In this document: one piece after another, positions 17,281-28,082 of the stretch
How the letters are laid out: each line of letters starts with the position of its first letter
Position numbering within the stretch: the first letter of the stretch is position 1
Source of the DNA: Rhodobiaceae bacterium
GTDB taxonomy: Bacteria; Pseudomonadota; Alphaproteobacteria; Rhizobiales; Tepidamorphaceae
DNA length: 64,000 bases
Reading direction: 5' to 3'
Assembly (NCBI GenBank): GCA_020637985.1
Contig: JACKJK010000005.1
Location: forward strand, 248,001 to 312,000
Made by a program: the position numbers and the translations under genes
The notes under the pieces: generated by a model
What the model was told of the DNA's origin: nothing
Seen by the model: the letters and a program-made list of their open reading frames with translations, nothing else
Databases searched by the model: none

Positions 17281-19167
17281 TCAACCGCCGCTCGGCAGCG
17301 TTGCAGCACCCTGCTTGAGCAGCGGCAGCAGCGGCAGGATCGCCGGCGCGTCGAGCGGCCCGTCGACCCGGAAGCCGATCTCGAAGACCTTGGCATCCGC
17401 GGGCAGGCTGCCGTCGGCGAGCGGCTTCGGCCGTCCGTTTGGCCAGAACTGCACCTGGCCCAGGCCGTCGACATATTCGTTCAGCAGGTCGATCTTGCCG
17501 CTGGCGGTCGCCTTGAACCGGTCGCCGACCAGCTCCAGCGTACGCGTCCGCGTGATGCCGCCCTCGGTGACCAGATCGATGGTCAGTGTCTGGAACGGTG
17601 TCGTCAGCCCGGGGCGGATTCCGACGGCATTGAAGTCCTTGCTGGTCATCGACTGGACGATCGCCGCCACGTCGATGCCGCGCAGCAGGCCGTTTTGGAT
17701 TTCCATCCGCCCGTCGCCGCGCAGGCTGCGCACGAGCTGCTCCACCGTGTAGCCAGTGCCTTCGAGCGCGATCGAGCCGTTGATGGCGCCCTCGATGCCG
17801 AACAGCGGCCCGCCCTCGAACAGGCTGGCGACGGCGACCTGACGCAGATTGAGCTTCGTCTGGATCGACAGCGACTTTCCATTCGGCTGTGGCGTGATCT
17901 TCAGGTTGCCGCTGACCTTGCCGTCCTTGTAGGCGGCTTCGCCGATGCCAAGGTCGATCGTGCCGGCGCGCACCACGAGGCTGGCGGCCGTCTGCCCGAA
18001 GGTGATGTTGGCCCCCGTCACCTGGCCTGCCGACAGCCGCAGGTCGACATCGACGCCGCGCAGCGAACCGAACTCCGGCAGCGGCACGGCGGCAACCTCG
18101 TCGCCGCTGCCGCTGTCCTGGTCGAGCACTGCTGGCGCGCGCAGGTAGCGGTCGAAATTCAGCGTCTCAAGCGCCAGTGTACCGTCGATGAACACCTGGC
18201 CTTCGGCCGCTCGCACGGTCAGTCCGCCATTGCCCGTGTTGCCGTCGAGCGAAACGGTGAGCCCCGTCAGGTTGGCCGTGTCGCCCAGCAGCCGCATCTG
18301 CCCGGACATCGACAGCCGGTCGAGCCCCGGCGCATCGCCGCTGCCGTAGCCGAGCCAGGCCAGCGCCTGGTCGAAGGCCGCGGATTCGACCGACAGCGCG
18401 CCATCGACGCGGAACCGCTCGCCCAGCGAGCTTGCGCCGCGCACCGTGACGTTGCCCTGCGCCGTGACGATGTTGGCCTCGATCGGCGAGGCGATGCCCG
18501 TCAGCATCTTTCCGGGGTTTTCGATGCGCCCGTCGAGCTCCACCACCTTGCCGTTCCACACGAAGGCGAAATTGCCGGTCAGCGGCGAACCGATGCGCGC
18601 CCAGTTGACCGCCACCTCGATCTGCGTAAAGGCGTTCGCCGGCTTGCCGTCGGCGCCGATGATGGTGACCGCCCCGTCGACGATGCGCACCGGCCCCGTG
18701 GCAGGCATGTCTGCGGCCAGTGCCGGTACCGTGTCGGGCTGGGGCCGCTCGCGGATTGCGTCGAAGATCGTGCGGATGAGGCCGCCGCGTTGCGGCACCC
18801 ACTGGTCCGACGCCTCAAGGTTCTGCGGCACCGTCACGCGCGGGCGCACCAGCGTCAGCCCCTCGACGGGTGTCTCGCGCAGCAGGAAGCCGAACAGGCT
18901 GAAGCGGCCCAGGATGCGGTCGACGGCCGCGATGGCCTGCATGCCGCCGGGCAACGACAGGCGAACGCCGTCCACCGTGATCTGCGGCTGCGGCAGGAAG
19001 CGGATGCGCGCGTCGCCGGCTTCCGACACCCGCATTCCCGTGATGGTCTCTATCCGGGTGACCGCCATCGCGCGCACGGTGCTGTCGGGCACCAGCCACG
19101 GCAAGACGGTCAGGATGGCCGCGGTGAGGATCACGATCGCTGCGGCAATCGCCAGGAAGCGCTTCAT
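17281..19167 (-). CDS. AsmA family envelope protein
   Basis: A 628-residue protein with one N-terminal membrane anchor ([19 protein letters not shown]) and a long periplasmic part rich in beta-strand pattern. The [18 protein letters not shown] segment after the anchor and the C-terminal [18 protein letters not shown] segment are typical of the AsmA family. AsmA-like proteins are large envelope bridge proteins linked to outer-membrane assembly and phospholipid transport. The open plus-strand frame across this gene is a high-GC shadow. It is divergent from aacS, with 156 nt between the starts. Confidence 0.88.
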   Translation of the reverse strand: MKRFLAIAAAIVILTAAILTVLPWLVPDSTVRAMAVTRIETITGMRVSEAGDARIRFLPQPQITVDGVRLSLPGGMQAIAAVDRILGRFSLFGFLLRETPVEGLTLVRPRVTVPQNLEASDQWVPQRGGLIRTIFDAIRERPQPDTVPALAADMPATGPVRIVDGAVTIIGADGKPANAFTQIEVAVNWARIGSPLTGNFAFVWNGKVVELDGRIENPGKMLTGIASPIEANIVTAQGNVTVRGASSLGERFRVDGALSVESAAFDQALAWLGYGSGDAPGLDRLSMSGQMRLLGDTANLTGLTVSLDGNTGNGGLTVRAAEGQVFIDGTLALETLNFDRYLRAPAVLDQDSGSGDEVAAVPLPEFGSLRGVDVDLRLSAGQVTGANITFGQTAASLVVRAGTIDLGIGEAAYKDGKVSGNLKITPQPNGKSLSIQTKLNLRQVAVASLFEGGPLFGIEGAINGSIALEGTGYTVEQLVRSLRGDGRMEIQNGLLRGIDVAAIVQSMTSKDFNAVGIRPGLTTPFQTLTIDLVTEGGITRTRTLELVGDRFKATASGKIDLLNEYVDGLGQVQFWPNGRPKPLADGSLPADAKVFEIGFRVDGPLDAPAILPLLPLLKQGAATLPSGG

Positions 19168-19323
19168 TCCGTTCTACCGTTCGATGTGGCGTTGCCCGAC
19201 TATAGAGTGCGCCCAAGCGGTTGCAAACCGGAGCGCCGGTCGATATCGCCGGCGGCTGGCATGCCGCGGGAAGCTGTGGCATCTGTGGTCCATGTGCAAG
19301 CCGAAAATCACCGGGGGTTCGAG

Positions 19324-21288
<1,965 letters not shown>

Positions 21289-21297
21289 TTGCACCGC

Positions 21298-21340
21298 GCA
21301 TGATCCCGAAAAGTTGCAGACTTTTCGGATCGGATCATGC
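21298..21340. repeat. 43-bp palindromic intergenic repeat, family A copy 1
   Basis: Begins GCATGATCCCGAAAAG and ends GGATCGGATCATGC, so both the GCATGATC ends and the inner CGAAAAG/CTTTTCG arms are inverted repeats. It is about 39/43 identical to copy 2 at 21365. Elements of this look are common between genes in Hyphomicrobiales. Placed between the convergent aacS and fbpB genes, it could also end transcription on both strands. Confidence 0.85.
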
Positions 21341-21364
21341 GGGTCAATGAATCGGGCGCGCACC

Positions 21365-21407
21365 GCATGATCCCGAAAAATTGCAGACTTTTCGGACGAG
21401 ATCATGC
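21365..21407. repeat. 43-bp palindromic intergenic repeat, family A copy 2
   Basis: Direct repeat of the element at 21298, 24 bp after it, differing at about four positions. The CGAAAAA and CTTTTCG arms still pair except at one site. It lies 12 nt from the fbpB stop codon. Confidence 0.85.
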
Positions 21408-21419
21408 GCCGAGTAAGAT

Positions 21420-23120
21420 TCATGCCCGCAGCGCGTCGCCCTCGACGGTTTCCGGCGTCGCGCGCACCAGGTCGGCGGAATCGGCACTGGCGATCAGCAG
21501 CACCACCGGCACGATGCCGGCGGCCACGATGGCCAGCGCCGGCAAGGCGGCATCCTCGTAGGCGCCGCGCGCCGTCGTCGAGTATACGAGCGTTGCCAGC
21601 GTCTCGAAGTTGAAGGGCCGCAGCAGGATCGTCGCCGACAGCTCCTTCAGCGTGTCGACGAAGACGAGCAGGCCGGCGGTGGCGATGCACTTGCGCATCA
21701 ACGGCATGTGGACGTCGGCGAGCGTCTGCCCCATGGTCCGCCCGAGCGTGCGCGCCGCCATGTCCATGTGCTCGGAGATCTTGCCCAGGCCCGCCTCGAT
21801 GGTGCCGAACGACACGGCAAGGAACCGCACCGTGCAGCCGTAGACGATCGCCGCACCCGATCCCGTCAGCAGCAGGCCGGTGGCGATGCCGAACATCGAG
21901 CGCATCTGCCCGTCGAACCAGTTGTCGAAGGCAGCGAGCGGGATCAGCACGCCAATGCCAAGGACCGTGCCGGGAACCGCGTAGCCGAGCACCGCGATGC
22001 GGCCCAGCAGCGCCGTTGCCGGCGAGGCCGACAGCCGCCCGGCGTAGGCGATCAGCAGCGCGGCGAGGATGGCGGCGATGGCTGTTGCCGTCGCGATGGA
22101 CAGGCTGTTGACGAGGGCCGATTGCAGCGCCGGCGACGCCAGCATGCCGAGCCGTCGCGAGGCGTAGTCGACAAGCAACATGGCCGGCAGCGCGAAGCCG
22201 GCGACGACGGGTGCCGCGCAGGCGAGAATCGCCGAGCCGGCGTGCCAGCCGCGCAGCCGCATCGGGCGGGGAGGCTCGATCGTGCGCGCCGAGACGTCGA
22301 ACCGGCGCCTGCGCCGTGCCAGCCGTTCGGCGACGACCAGCCCCACCACGACCGCCAGCATCACCGTGGCGATCTGCGCCGCGCCCGACAGGCTGCCACG
22401 GTTGAGCCAGGTGTCGAAGACGGCGAATGTCAGTGTCTTGACGCCGAGCAGTTCCACCGCGCCGATGTCGTTGAGGCACTCCATCATGGCAAGCGTCACG
22501 CCGGCCACGATCGCCGGTCGCGCCAGCGGCAACGCCACGTGCCAGAACGCGCCGAAGGCGCCGCGCCCCAGCGTGCGCGCGACATTCATCGCTGCGGCCG
22601 ACTGCATCTGGAAGACGATGCGCGCGGTCAGGTAGACGTAAGGGTAGAGCGCCGACGACATGATGAAGACCGCGCCGGGCAATGTCTTGATGTCCGGCGA
22701 CCAGTATTGCCGCACGCTGGTGTAGCCGCCGACATGGCGGATCAGCCGCTGCAGCGGGCCGGTGAAGTCGAGCAGCTCGATGTAGGCGAACGCCGTGATG
22801 TAGAGCGGCATGGCGAGCGGCAGCACGAGAGCGACCTCCAGCAGCCGTCTGCCCGGGAAGCGGTAGGCGCTGACGAGCCAGGCCGCCGACACACCCGTTG
22901 CCGCGGTTCCCGCGCCCACGCCAAGCATCAGCAGAGCGGTCGTCGCCGTCGCGCCGGGCAGCACGGTTTGGGCGAGATGGGTCAGCGTGCCGTCCGCACT
23001 GCCGCGCGCCGCGATGACCAGGATCGCGGCGATTGGCAGCCCCGCGAGCGCGATCGCCGCGGCCGCCGCGAGTGCCAGTCCCGGGCGCCTGCCAAGCAGC
23101 ATTCGGATCGATGCGGTCAT
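21420..23120 (-). CDS. fbpB: Ferric-iron ABC transporter permease (two-domain FbpB type)
   Basis: A 566-residue membrane protein made of two fused permease halves, each with about six helices. This is the usual layout of FbpB/SfuB iron permeases. The two EAA-like loops read LGRGAFGAFWHVALPLARP and LGRTMGQTLADVHMPLMRK, and NDIGAVELLGVKTLTFAVF is a segment seen in iron permeases. It would move Fe(III) delivered by the binding protein encoded 79 nt upstream. No ATPase gene (fbpC) is in the cluster. The gene ends at the palindromic repeats shared with convergent aacS. Confidence 0.9.
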   Translation of the reverse strand: MTASIRMLLGRRPGLALAAAAAIALAGLPIAAILVIAARGSADGTLTHLAQTVLPGATATTALLMLGVGAGTAATGVSAAWLVSAYRFPGRRLLEVALVLPLAMPLYITAFAYIELLDFTGPLQRLIRHVGGYTSVRQYWSPDIKTLPGAVFIMSSALYPYVYLTARIVFQMQSAAAMNVARTLGRGAFGAFWHVALPLARPAIVAGVTLAMMECLNDIGAVELLGVKTLTFAVFDTWLNRGSLSGAAQIATVMLAVVVGLVVAERLARRRRRFDVSARTIEPPRPMRLRGWHAGSAILACAAPVVAGFALPAMLLVDYASRRLGMLASPALQSALVNSLSIATATAIAAILAALLIAYAGRLSASPATALLGRIAVLGYAVPGTVLGIGVLIPLAAFDNWFDGQMRSMFGIATGLLLTGSGAAIVYGCTVRFLAVSFGTIEAGLGKISEHMDMAARTLGRTMGQTLADVHMPLMRKCIATAGLLVFVDTLKELSATILLRPFNFETLATLVYSTTARGAYEDAALPALAIVAAGIVPVVLLIASADSADLVRATPETVEGDALRA

Positions 23121-23199
23121 GCCTGCGGGATGCCTTCTGGATAAATGTCGGCACGTGCGCCTCCGCCCGCGCCGGCATGGTGTCGTGGTGCGTCAGGCG

Positions 23200-24270
23200 T
23201 CAGGACGCCGGGCCGGAATCGAAGCCCACCTTGTCGACCAGTTCCGAAGCGGCCTTGCGGTTGCGCGCGATATCGGCGAGCGGCAGGGTGTCGGCGTGCA
23301 GCGTGCCCCACGAGGCCACGAGTTCGCTCGGCGGCACACCGGGCTTCACCGGGTATTCGTAGACCTGTTCGGCGTAGATCCGCTGCGCCTCGTCGCTCGC
23401 CAGGAAGCGCATCAGCGTCAGCGCGTTGTCGCGATGCGGCGCATTCGCCGCCATCGCCATGCCGGAGACGTTGACGTGCGTGCCGCGGTCGGCCGTGTTG
23501 GGGAACAGAACCTTGATCGCGGCCGCCCATTCCTTCTGCTCGGGCTCCTTGTCGTTGGTCATCATCTGGCCAACGTAATAAGTGTTGCCGAGCGCGATGT
23601 CGCACTCGCCCGAGTAGATGCCCTTTGCCTGCCCGCGGTCGTTGCCGTCTGGCTTGCGCACCAGGTTGTCGCGCACGCCAGCCAGCCAGGTTTCGGTTGC
23701 CTCGGCGCCGTGGTGCGCGAGCATCGACGCGAACAGGCCGATCGAATAGACGTGCTGGCCCGAGCGCGTGCAGATGCGCCCCTTCCACTTCGGATCTGCC
23801 AGTTCCTCGTAGGTGATCGCGTCCTGTGCGACACGCTCGCGCGAGGCGTAGACAACGCGTGCCCGCGTCGTCAGCGCGAACCAGTTGCCGCCCGGCTCGC
23901 GATACTGTGCGGGGATGTCGGCGTCGATCTGCGGGTCGCTGACGGGCTGCGTCACGCCGGCGGAATGCACCTCGTCGAGCCGTCCGATGTCGACGGTCAG
24001 GATCACGTCGGCGGGCGAATTGCGCCCTTCCGCGGCGATGCGCTCGGCCAGCCCCTTGTTCAGGAAGACGACGTTCGCGGTGATCCCGGTTTCGGCAGTG
24101 AAGGCATCGAGCACGGGCTTGATGAGTTCGGGCTCGCGCGCCGAGTAGATGTTGACCTCCTCGCCGGCGAGGGCCGGGGAACGGGAGGCGGCGAACGGGG
24201 CGGAGAAGGCGAGGGCGGAAACAATCGCCATCGCCGCGGTAGCACCGCGACGCGAAATGCGTATGGTCAT
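23200..24270 (-). CDS. fbpA: Ferric-iron ABC transporter substrate-binding protein (FbpA type)
   Basis: Periplasmic iron receptor of 356 residues. The start is the ATG at 24270, preceded by GGAGG with a 7-nt spacer; a signal peptide follows (MTIRISRRGATAAMAIVSAL, ending SPALAG). The mature part opens with EVNIYSAREPELIKPVLDAF and contains ALGNTYYVGQM with the Tyr pair that coordinates ferric iron in FbpA proteins. The two-gene operon continues with fbpB. An Irr-box-like palindrome at 24407-24423 and an AT-rich leader suggest iron-responsive control. Confidence 0.92.
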   Translation of the reverse strand: MTIRISRRGATAAMAIVSALAFSAPFAASRSPALAGEEVNIYSAREPELIKPVLDAFTAETGITANVVFLNKGLAERIAAEGRNSPADVILTVDIGRLDEVHSAGVTQPVSDPQIDADIPAQYREPGGNWFALTTRARVVYASRERVAQDAITYEELADPKWKGRICTRSGQHVYSIGLFASMLAHHGAEATETWLAGVRDNLVRKPDGNDRGQAKGIYSGECDIALGNTYYVGQMMTNDKEPEQKEWAAAIKVLFPNTADRGTHVNVSGMAMAANAPHRDNALTLMRFLASDEAQRIYAEQVYEYPVKPGVPPSELVASWGTLHADTLPLADIARNRKAASELVDKVGFDSGPAS

Positions 24271-24376
24271 TGGTATCCTCCAATCGATGGGGTTCAAGGT
24301 CCCACCACCAAAGGTTTCATCGAGTTCATTGGCTTGTGCCGCGGGGAATGTTGCCGAAGTCGCCGCTTTCGTCAAT

Positions 24377-24392
24377 ATTTCTATATAGAAAT
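24377..24392. promoter_or_regulatory. 16-bp perfect palindrome upstream of fbpA
   Basis: ATTTCTATATAGAAAT is exactly self-complementary and lies 107 nt upstream of the fbpA start, in one of the few AT-rich stretches of the window. It may be an operator or overlap a promoter. Identity of the protein that would bind it is unknown. Confidence 0.5.
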
Positions 24393-24406
24393 CACGCGAC
24401 ACGTAG

Positions 24407-24423
24407 TTTGGAAACGTTCCAAA
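24407..24423. promoter_or_regulatory. Irr-box-like operator upstream of fbpA
   Basis: TTTGGAA-ACG-TTCCAAA is a perfect 7-3-7 inverted repeat. It agrees with the iron control element described for the rhizobial iron regulator Irr (TTTAGAA-N3-TTCTAAA) except for one symmetric base in each arm. The ferric-iron transporter downstream makes the match meaningful. Binding by Irr is an inference. Confidence 0.6.
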
Positions 24424-24569
24424 GAGTGAAGATAAAAGTATAAATCATATTATTGTTTGAGAAATACAAAGAATAACGCGCGTCAAACTGTCGCCGCGAG
24501 CGTGTCGTGCAGGCGAGTGAGAGTTGTTCGCTGCCGTCAGGGGCCGTCAAGACGGAAGATTTTGACAGG

Positions 24570-27500
24570 TTATTCGGCCAGCACGCGCGTCGACGGGAAG
24601 GTGATCTGCACGAGCGTTCCCGAATCGAGCTTGCTTTCGATGGAGAACGACGCGCGATTGGCTTCCGTCAGCGCCTTGGTCAGCGGCAGGCCGATACCCG
24701 TCCCGGTCTTCTGCGCCCGCGTCGACTGTGTCTGCCGGTAGGGTTCCAGCGCCGACGAGATGTCCTCGTCCGACATTCCCATGCCGGTGTCGCGCACCCG
24801 CAGCAGGACCTCGCCGCCTTCGGTGTAGACCGTCGAGACGATGATCTGGCCCGCCGACGGGGTGAATTTCACCGCGTTGGAGATCAGGTTCAGCAGGATC
24901 TGGCGGATGCTGCGCAGGTCGGCGACGATATCCGGCAGGCTGGGCGCAAGGCTCGTGCGCAGGATGACGCGCTCGCGGTTGGCCTGCCCCTGCATGATGG
25001 CGACGCACTGCTCGACCACATCGTTGAGGTGAACCTTCGTGAAGTCCATGTCCATCATGCCGGCCTCGACTTTGGACAGGTCGAGCAGGTCGTTGACCAG
25101 GCTGATGATGTGTTCGCCGCTGCTCTTGATGTCGTGCAGGTAGCCGCGATAGCGCTCGTTGCCGATTGGCCCGAACTGCTCCTCCAGCATGACGTCGGCA
25201 AAACCTATGATGGCGTTCAGCGGCGTGCGCACCTCGTGGCTGACCTTTGCCAGAACGTCGGACTTCTGCGACGCGGTGGCTTCAGCCTCGCGCCGTGCGG
25301 CGACCAGTTCGGTCTCGTTGCGCTTCCACTGGGTGATGTCGCGCAGCACGGCGCAGAACTTCTGCCGCCGCCCGATGCCGACGCGCCCGATCGTCAGTGA
25401 CAACGGGATGCGGCCGCCGCCCTTGGCCAGGCCCCTGATCTCGCGCCCGTCGTTGAGGACGCTGGCGACACCGTTGCCCTGCAGGCCCTCGAGGTAGTCG
25501 GCAACGACCTCGCGATCGCCTTCCGGGAACAGCTCGGCGAATGCGCTGCCGCGCACCTCGCGCCCCTCCAGGCCGAACAGCGCCTCGGCGGAGTGGTTGA
25601 GCGCCAGGATGTCGCCATCGTTGTCGAGCAGCAGGATGCCGTCCGTCGCGGTGTCGAGAATGTCCTTGAGCTCGACGACTTCCGCTTCCAGGTCGCCGAT
25701 GCGCTCGTCGTCGCCGCTGATGCGCTCGCGCGCACTCAGCAGCAGCGCCGGCCCGTCGATCCATGGCGCCAGCTGCAGGCGTGCATCCAGTTCGATCGGC
25801 AGCCCGTCGCGCGTCACCCCGGCGAGCATCCGTTTGCCCGGTTCGCGCGTGTTTTCCAGGTTCTCGAACAGCGTGTGCAGCCCGCCGGCGATCTCGAGAT
25901 CATCGAGATCGGCATAGCCGAACAGGTCGAGCATGGCGCGATTGGCGTAGAGCGGCTTCTCGTCGCGCACGAACATCAGGCCGAACGGCAGACGGTCGAT
26001 CAGCCCGATGAAGTCGTTGGCGTCCTGCGCCCGGCCGCGTTGCAGCGCGCGCTGGCCCGCCGCGCCAGGCGGCGTTGCGCGAATGACGTTCGGGTCGTCG
26101 TCGGCGTAGATGCGCGTGGCCTGTTGCGGCGGCAGCGTCTTGCTTTCCGCCGCGTCCTCGCCCGTCGCGCGGGCCTCGGTCGCGGGGCCTGCGGCCTCGC
26201 CTTCGGCGGAGCGAGCCGTAGGCCGCTGATCGGCATGCCCGGGGCGCTCGTTCAGGCGCTGGGCGATTTCGCGGAAGGCGCGCTGGTCGGCGGCGTCGAG
26301 GCCGCCGGATTCGGGGCCGGCGGTCATGACGTCGGGCACCGGTTCATGGGCCGTGTGCGAGGTGTCGGGCTCGAATGCGCCCTCGTCCTCGGGCCACAGG
26401 TCGTCATCGTCCGCGGCGACCGGGCCATCGCGCCGGTCTTCCGCCGTCTCCTCGACGGCCACGGGCGCGGGTTCGGGCGCGGGTCGGCGTTCGCCGACCA
26501 CCGAAAATCCGCGCAAGCCCCCGTAGCCGCCCTGTCCGTCGAGCAGCGGCAGGCCGGCAATCGTCACCGCGGCCGGATCGCCGCCGTCCAGCGTGCGCCA
26601 GAGCACCACGACGTCGTTGAAGGTGTCGCGGCTCTCGATCGCATCCACCAGTTCGCCGAGGTCGCCGGTCAAGAGGTCGTCGAGGCTGTCACCGATGTTG
26701 CCGAGCAGGCCGATGCCGGCGAGCGGCGGGTTGCTGTCGCTGATGCAGGCTTCCGCGTCGAGCGTGAACCGGAACCGCGTTCCCTCGGGCACCGCCACGC
26801 CGCCCGTGCTTTCGTCGGCGGCGGTGTGCGCCTGCGGCCGCGCGGCGGCGGCCTGCGGCGACGAAACCGGCGCCGTTCGCGAAAAGAGATCTTCGGTCTG
26901 CGCACCAAGTCCCCTGAGCACGTCGCGCGCGGCGCCGCCGATCCCCGTCATGCCAGCCTGCGCGCGCGGCGGCAGATCTTCGATCGCCGGGGCCCGAGGC
27001 ACCGGCGCCGCAGGCGGCGGCGGAGGTGCCACCATGGCGGTGCCGGGCTCTGCACAGAACAGCACCAGGTCGCCATCGTCGAGCACGATCCGCGTGATCG
27101 CCGCGACGCCGGCCAGGTCCTCGGCCGTGCCGATGTCGCCGTCGCGTGCTGCCGCGTTGGCGTAGACCAGTTCGCCCTCGCCGGAATACAGTACCACCGG
27201 ATGCCGGTCGTCGTCGAAGGCGATGGCTGCCTTGTCGGCCACGCTCAGGTCGCTCGCTGGTGGTGCTGCAGCGATGGCGAAGACGTTCGGCTGCGGCGCC
27301 GGCTGGCCGGCGCGCTGGCACATGAAGGGCAGGGTGACGGCGCGCGCGCCGACGAAGAAGCGCAGCATCTCGATGCGCGCGGTGTTGGACAGATCGTCGA
27401 GCCGCGCCAGTTCGGCGAGCCGCGCATTCGCCGGGCCGCGCAGGCGCACGGTGCCGTCGATCAGGTCGCTCAGCTGGTCGGCCCGCACGAAGGCGGCCGC

Positions 27501-27626
27501 CGCCGGGTTCGCCATCACGACGTCTCCGCCGTCGCCCTCGATCAGGAATGCCGGGCTATCGGCAAAGAACAGGTCTGCGATTGGCGCCGAGCCATCGAGA
27601 TGCAGCAGGGTTTCGACCACCGACAT
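24570..27626 (-). CDS. PAS-domain sensor histidine kinase, PdhS/CbrA type
   Basis: A 1018-residue soluble histidine kinase. The N-terminal 500 residues lack clear membrane helices and include a long Pro/Ala/Asp/Glu-rich stretch. PAS domains lie near 537-640 and 653-775. The HisKA site is KVSHEVRTPLNAIIGFADVM with His797; the catalytic domain shows NLISNAVKFTP, VRDTGMGMS and GTGIGLPLTK. The block from the His box through LTKALTEANRASFSIES closely resembles the PdhS/CbrA kinases of Brucella and Sinorhizobium, which act on DivK in the cell-cycle network. DivK as partner is inferred. The ATG at 27626 is preferred over a TTG at 27653. Confidence 0.85.
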   Translation of the reverse strand: MSVVETLLHLDGSAPIADLFFADSPAFLIEGDGGDVVMANPAAAAFVRADQLSDLIDGTVRLRGPANARLAELARLDDLSNTARIEMLRFFVGARAVTLPFMCQRAGQPAPQPNVFAIAAAPPASDLSVADKAAIAFDDDRHPVVLYSGEGELVYANAAARDGDIGTAEDLAGVAAITRIVLDDGDLVLFCAEPGTAMVAPPPPPAAPVPRAPAIEDLPPRAQAGMTGIGGAARDVLRGLGAQTEDLFSRTAPVSSPQAAAARPQAHTAADESTGGVAVPEGTRFRFTLDAEACISDSNPPLAGIGLLGNIGDSLDDLLTGDLGELVDAIESRDTFNDVVVLWRTLDGGDPAAVTIAGLPLLDGQGGYGGLRGFSVVGERRPAPEPAPVAVEETAEDRRDGPVAADDDDLWPEDEGAFEPDTSHTAHEPVPDVMTAGPESGGLDAADQRAFREIAQRLNERPGHADQRPTARSAEGEAAGPATEARATGEDAAESKTLPPQQATRIYADDDPNVIRATPPGAAGQRALQRGRAQDANDFIGLIDRLPFGLMFVRDEKPLYANRAMLDLFGYADLDDLEIAGGLHTLFENLENTREPGKRMLAGVTRDGLPIELDARLQLAPWIDGPALLLSARERISGDDERIGDLEAEVVELKDILDTATDGILLLDNDGDILALNHSAEALFGLEGREVRGSAFAELFPEGDREVVADYLEGLQGNGVASVLNDGREIRGLAKGGGRIPLSLTIGRVGIGRRQKFCAVLRDITQWKRNETELVAARREAEATASQKSDVLAKVSHEVRTPLNAIIGFADVMLEEQFGPIGNERYRGYLHDIKSSGEHIISLVNDLLDLSKVEAGMMDMDFTKVHLNDVVEQCVAIMQGQANRERVILRTSLAPSLPDIVADLRSIRQILLNLISNAVKFTPSAGQIIVSTVYTEGGEVLLRVRDTGMGMSDEDISSALEPYRQTQSTRAQKTGTGIGLPLTKALTEANRASFSIESKLDSGTLVQITFPSTRVLAE

Positions 27627-28082
27627 GGGCCACGTCACTCCGACACGATACAAACGTCATCGGCGGCTGCATGAGCGGCCGCGCGATGTGGTGTTGTCGT
27701 TTACCCGGCGGGCCCCGGCCGGGCATTTCCGGGTCATGCCGCCACGCATGCCCGATCGGCCGCAACTATAGGACGTTCAAGGAAATTTCGTCCACAGCCC
27801 CGCGCCATCGTTCAGGATTCATTTACTTCGTGGTTAAATCGCGGCGCGCCTCGCCGCGCCATGGCGCAAGGGTTGCAGGCCAGGACGCGGCGAATTGGAT
27901 AGTGCAACGCACAAATATGTTGCACTGCACAATGATCCGTACTATATCACTCCCGTGTCCGGCCGCGGACGTTTCCCAGACGCTTCACACAGGCAGTCTG
28001 GATGGATCCAGCGGCCAGCGCCGAGTTGCCCTCGGGCGCGGCAAGTTCGCCGGCACCAGCGGACCGTTCAGGAGATGTAGAC
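27627..28082. other. Divergent control region between the histidine kinase and phasin genes
   Basis: A 456-bp region without a supported gene. Its right half is AT-richer than the surroundings and holds a PhaR-like TGC-rich operator and promoter (27901-27948). The left half must contain the kinase promoter, but I could not single out a convincing pair of hexamers. Confidence 0.6.
27901..27948 (+). promoter_or_regulatory. Phasin promoter with overlapping PhaR-like operator
   Basis: AGTGCAAC and GTTGCACT form an 8-bp inverted repeat (27901-27908 and 27919-27926), with extra GCACAA copies at 27909 and 27927. PhaR regulators of alphaproteobacteria bind TGC/GCA-rich sites before phasin genes. TTGCAC (27920-27925), a 17-bp spacer and TATATC (27943-27948) make a good promoter whose -35 box lies inside the repeat, so a bound repressor would block RNA polymerase. 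Confidence 0.55.

Noticed and set aside
17695..19323. A 543-codon upstream extension of aacS
   Set aside because: The extension is an antisense shadow of asmA. Acetoacetyl-CoA ligases begin at the [11 protein letters not shown] N-terminus, and the ATG at 19324 gives the family length.
25593..27674. A 693-codon plus-strand frame opposite the histidine kinase
   Set aside because: No known domain, Arg/Val/Gly-rich, and the minus-strand kinase has the complete HisKA and HATPase motifs.
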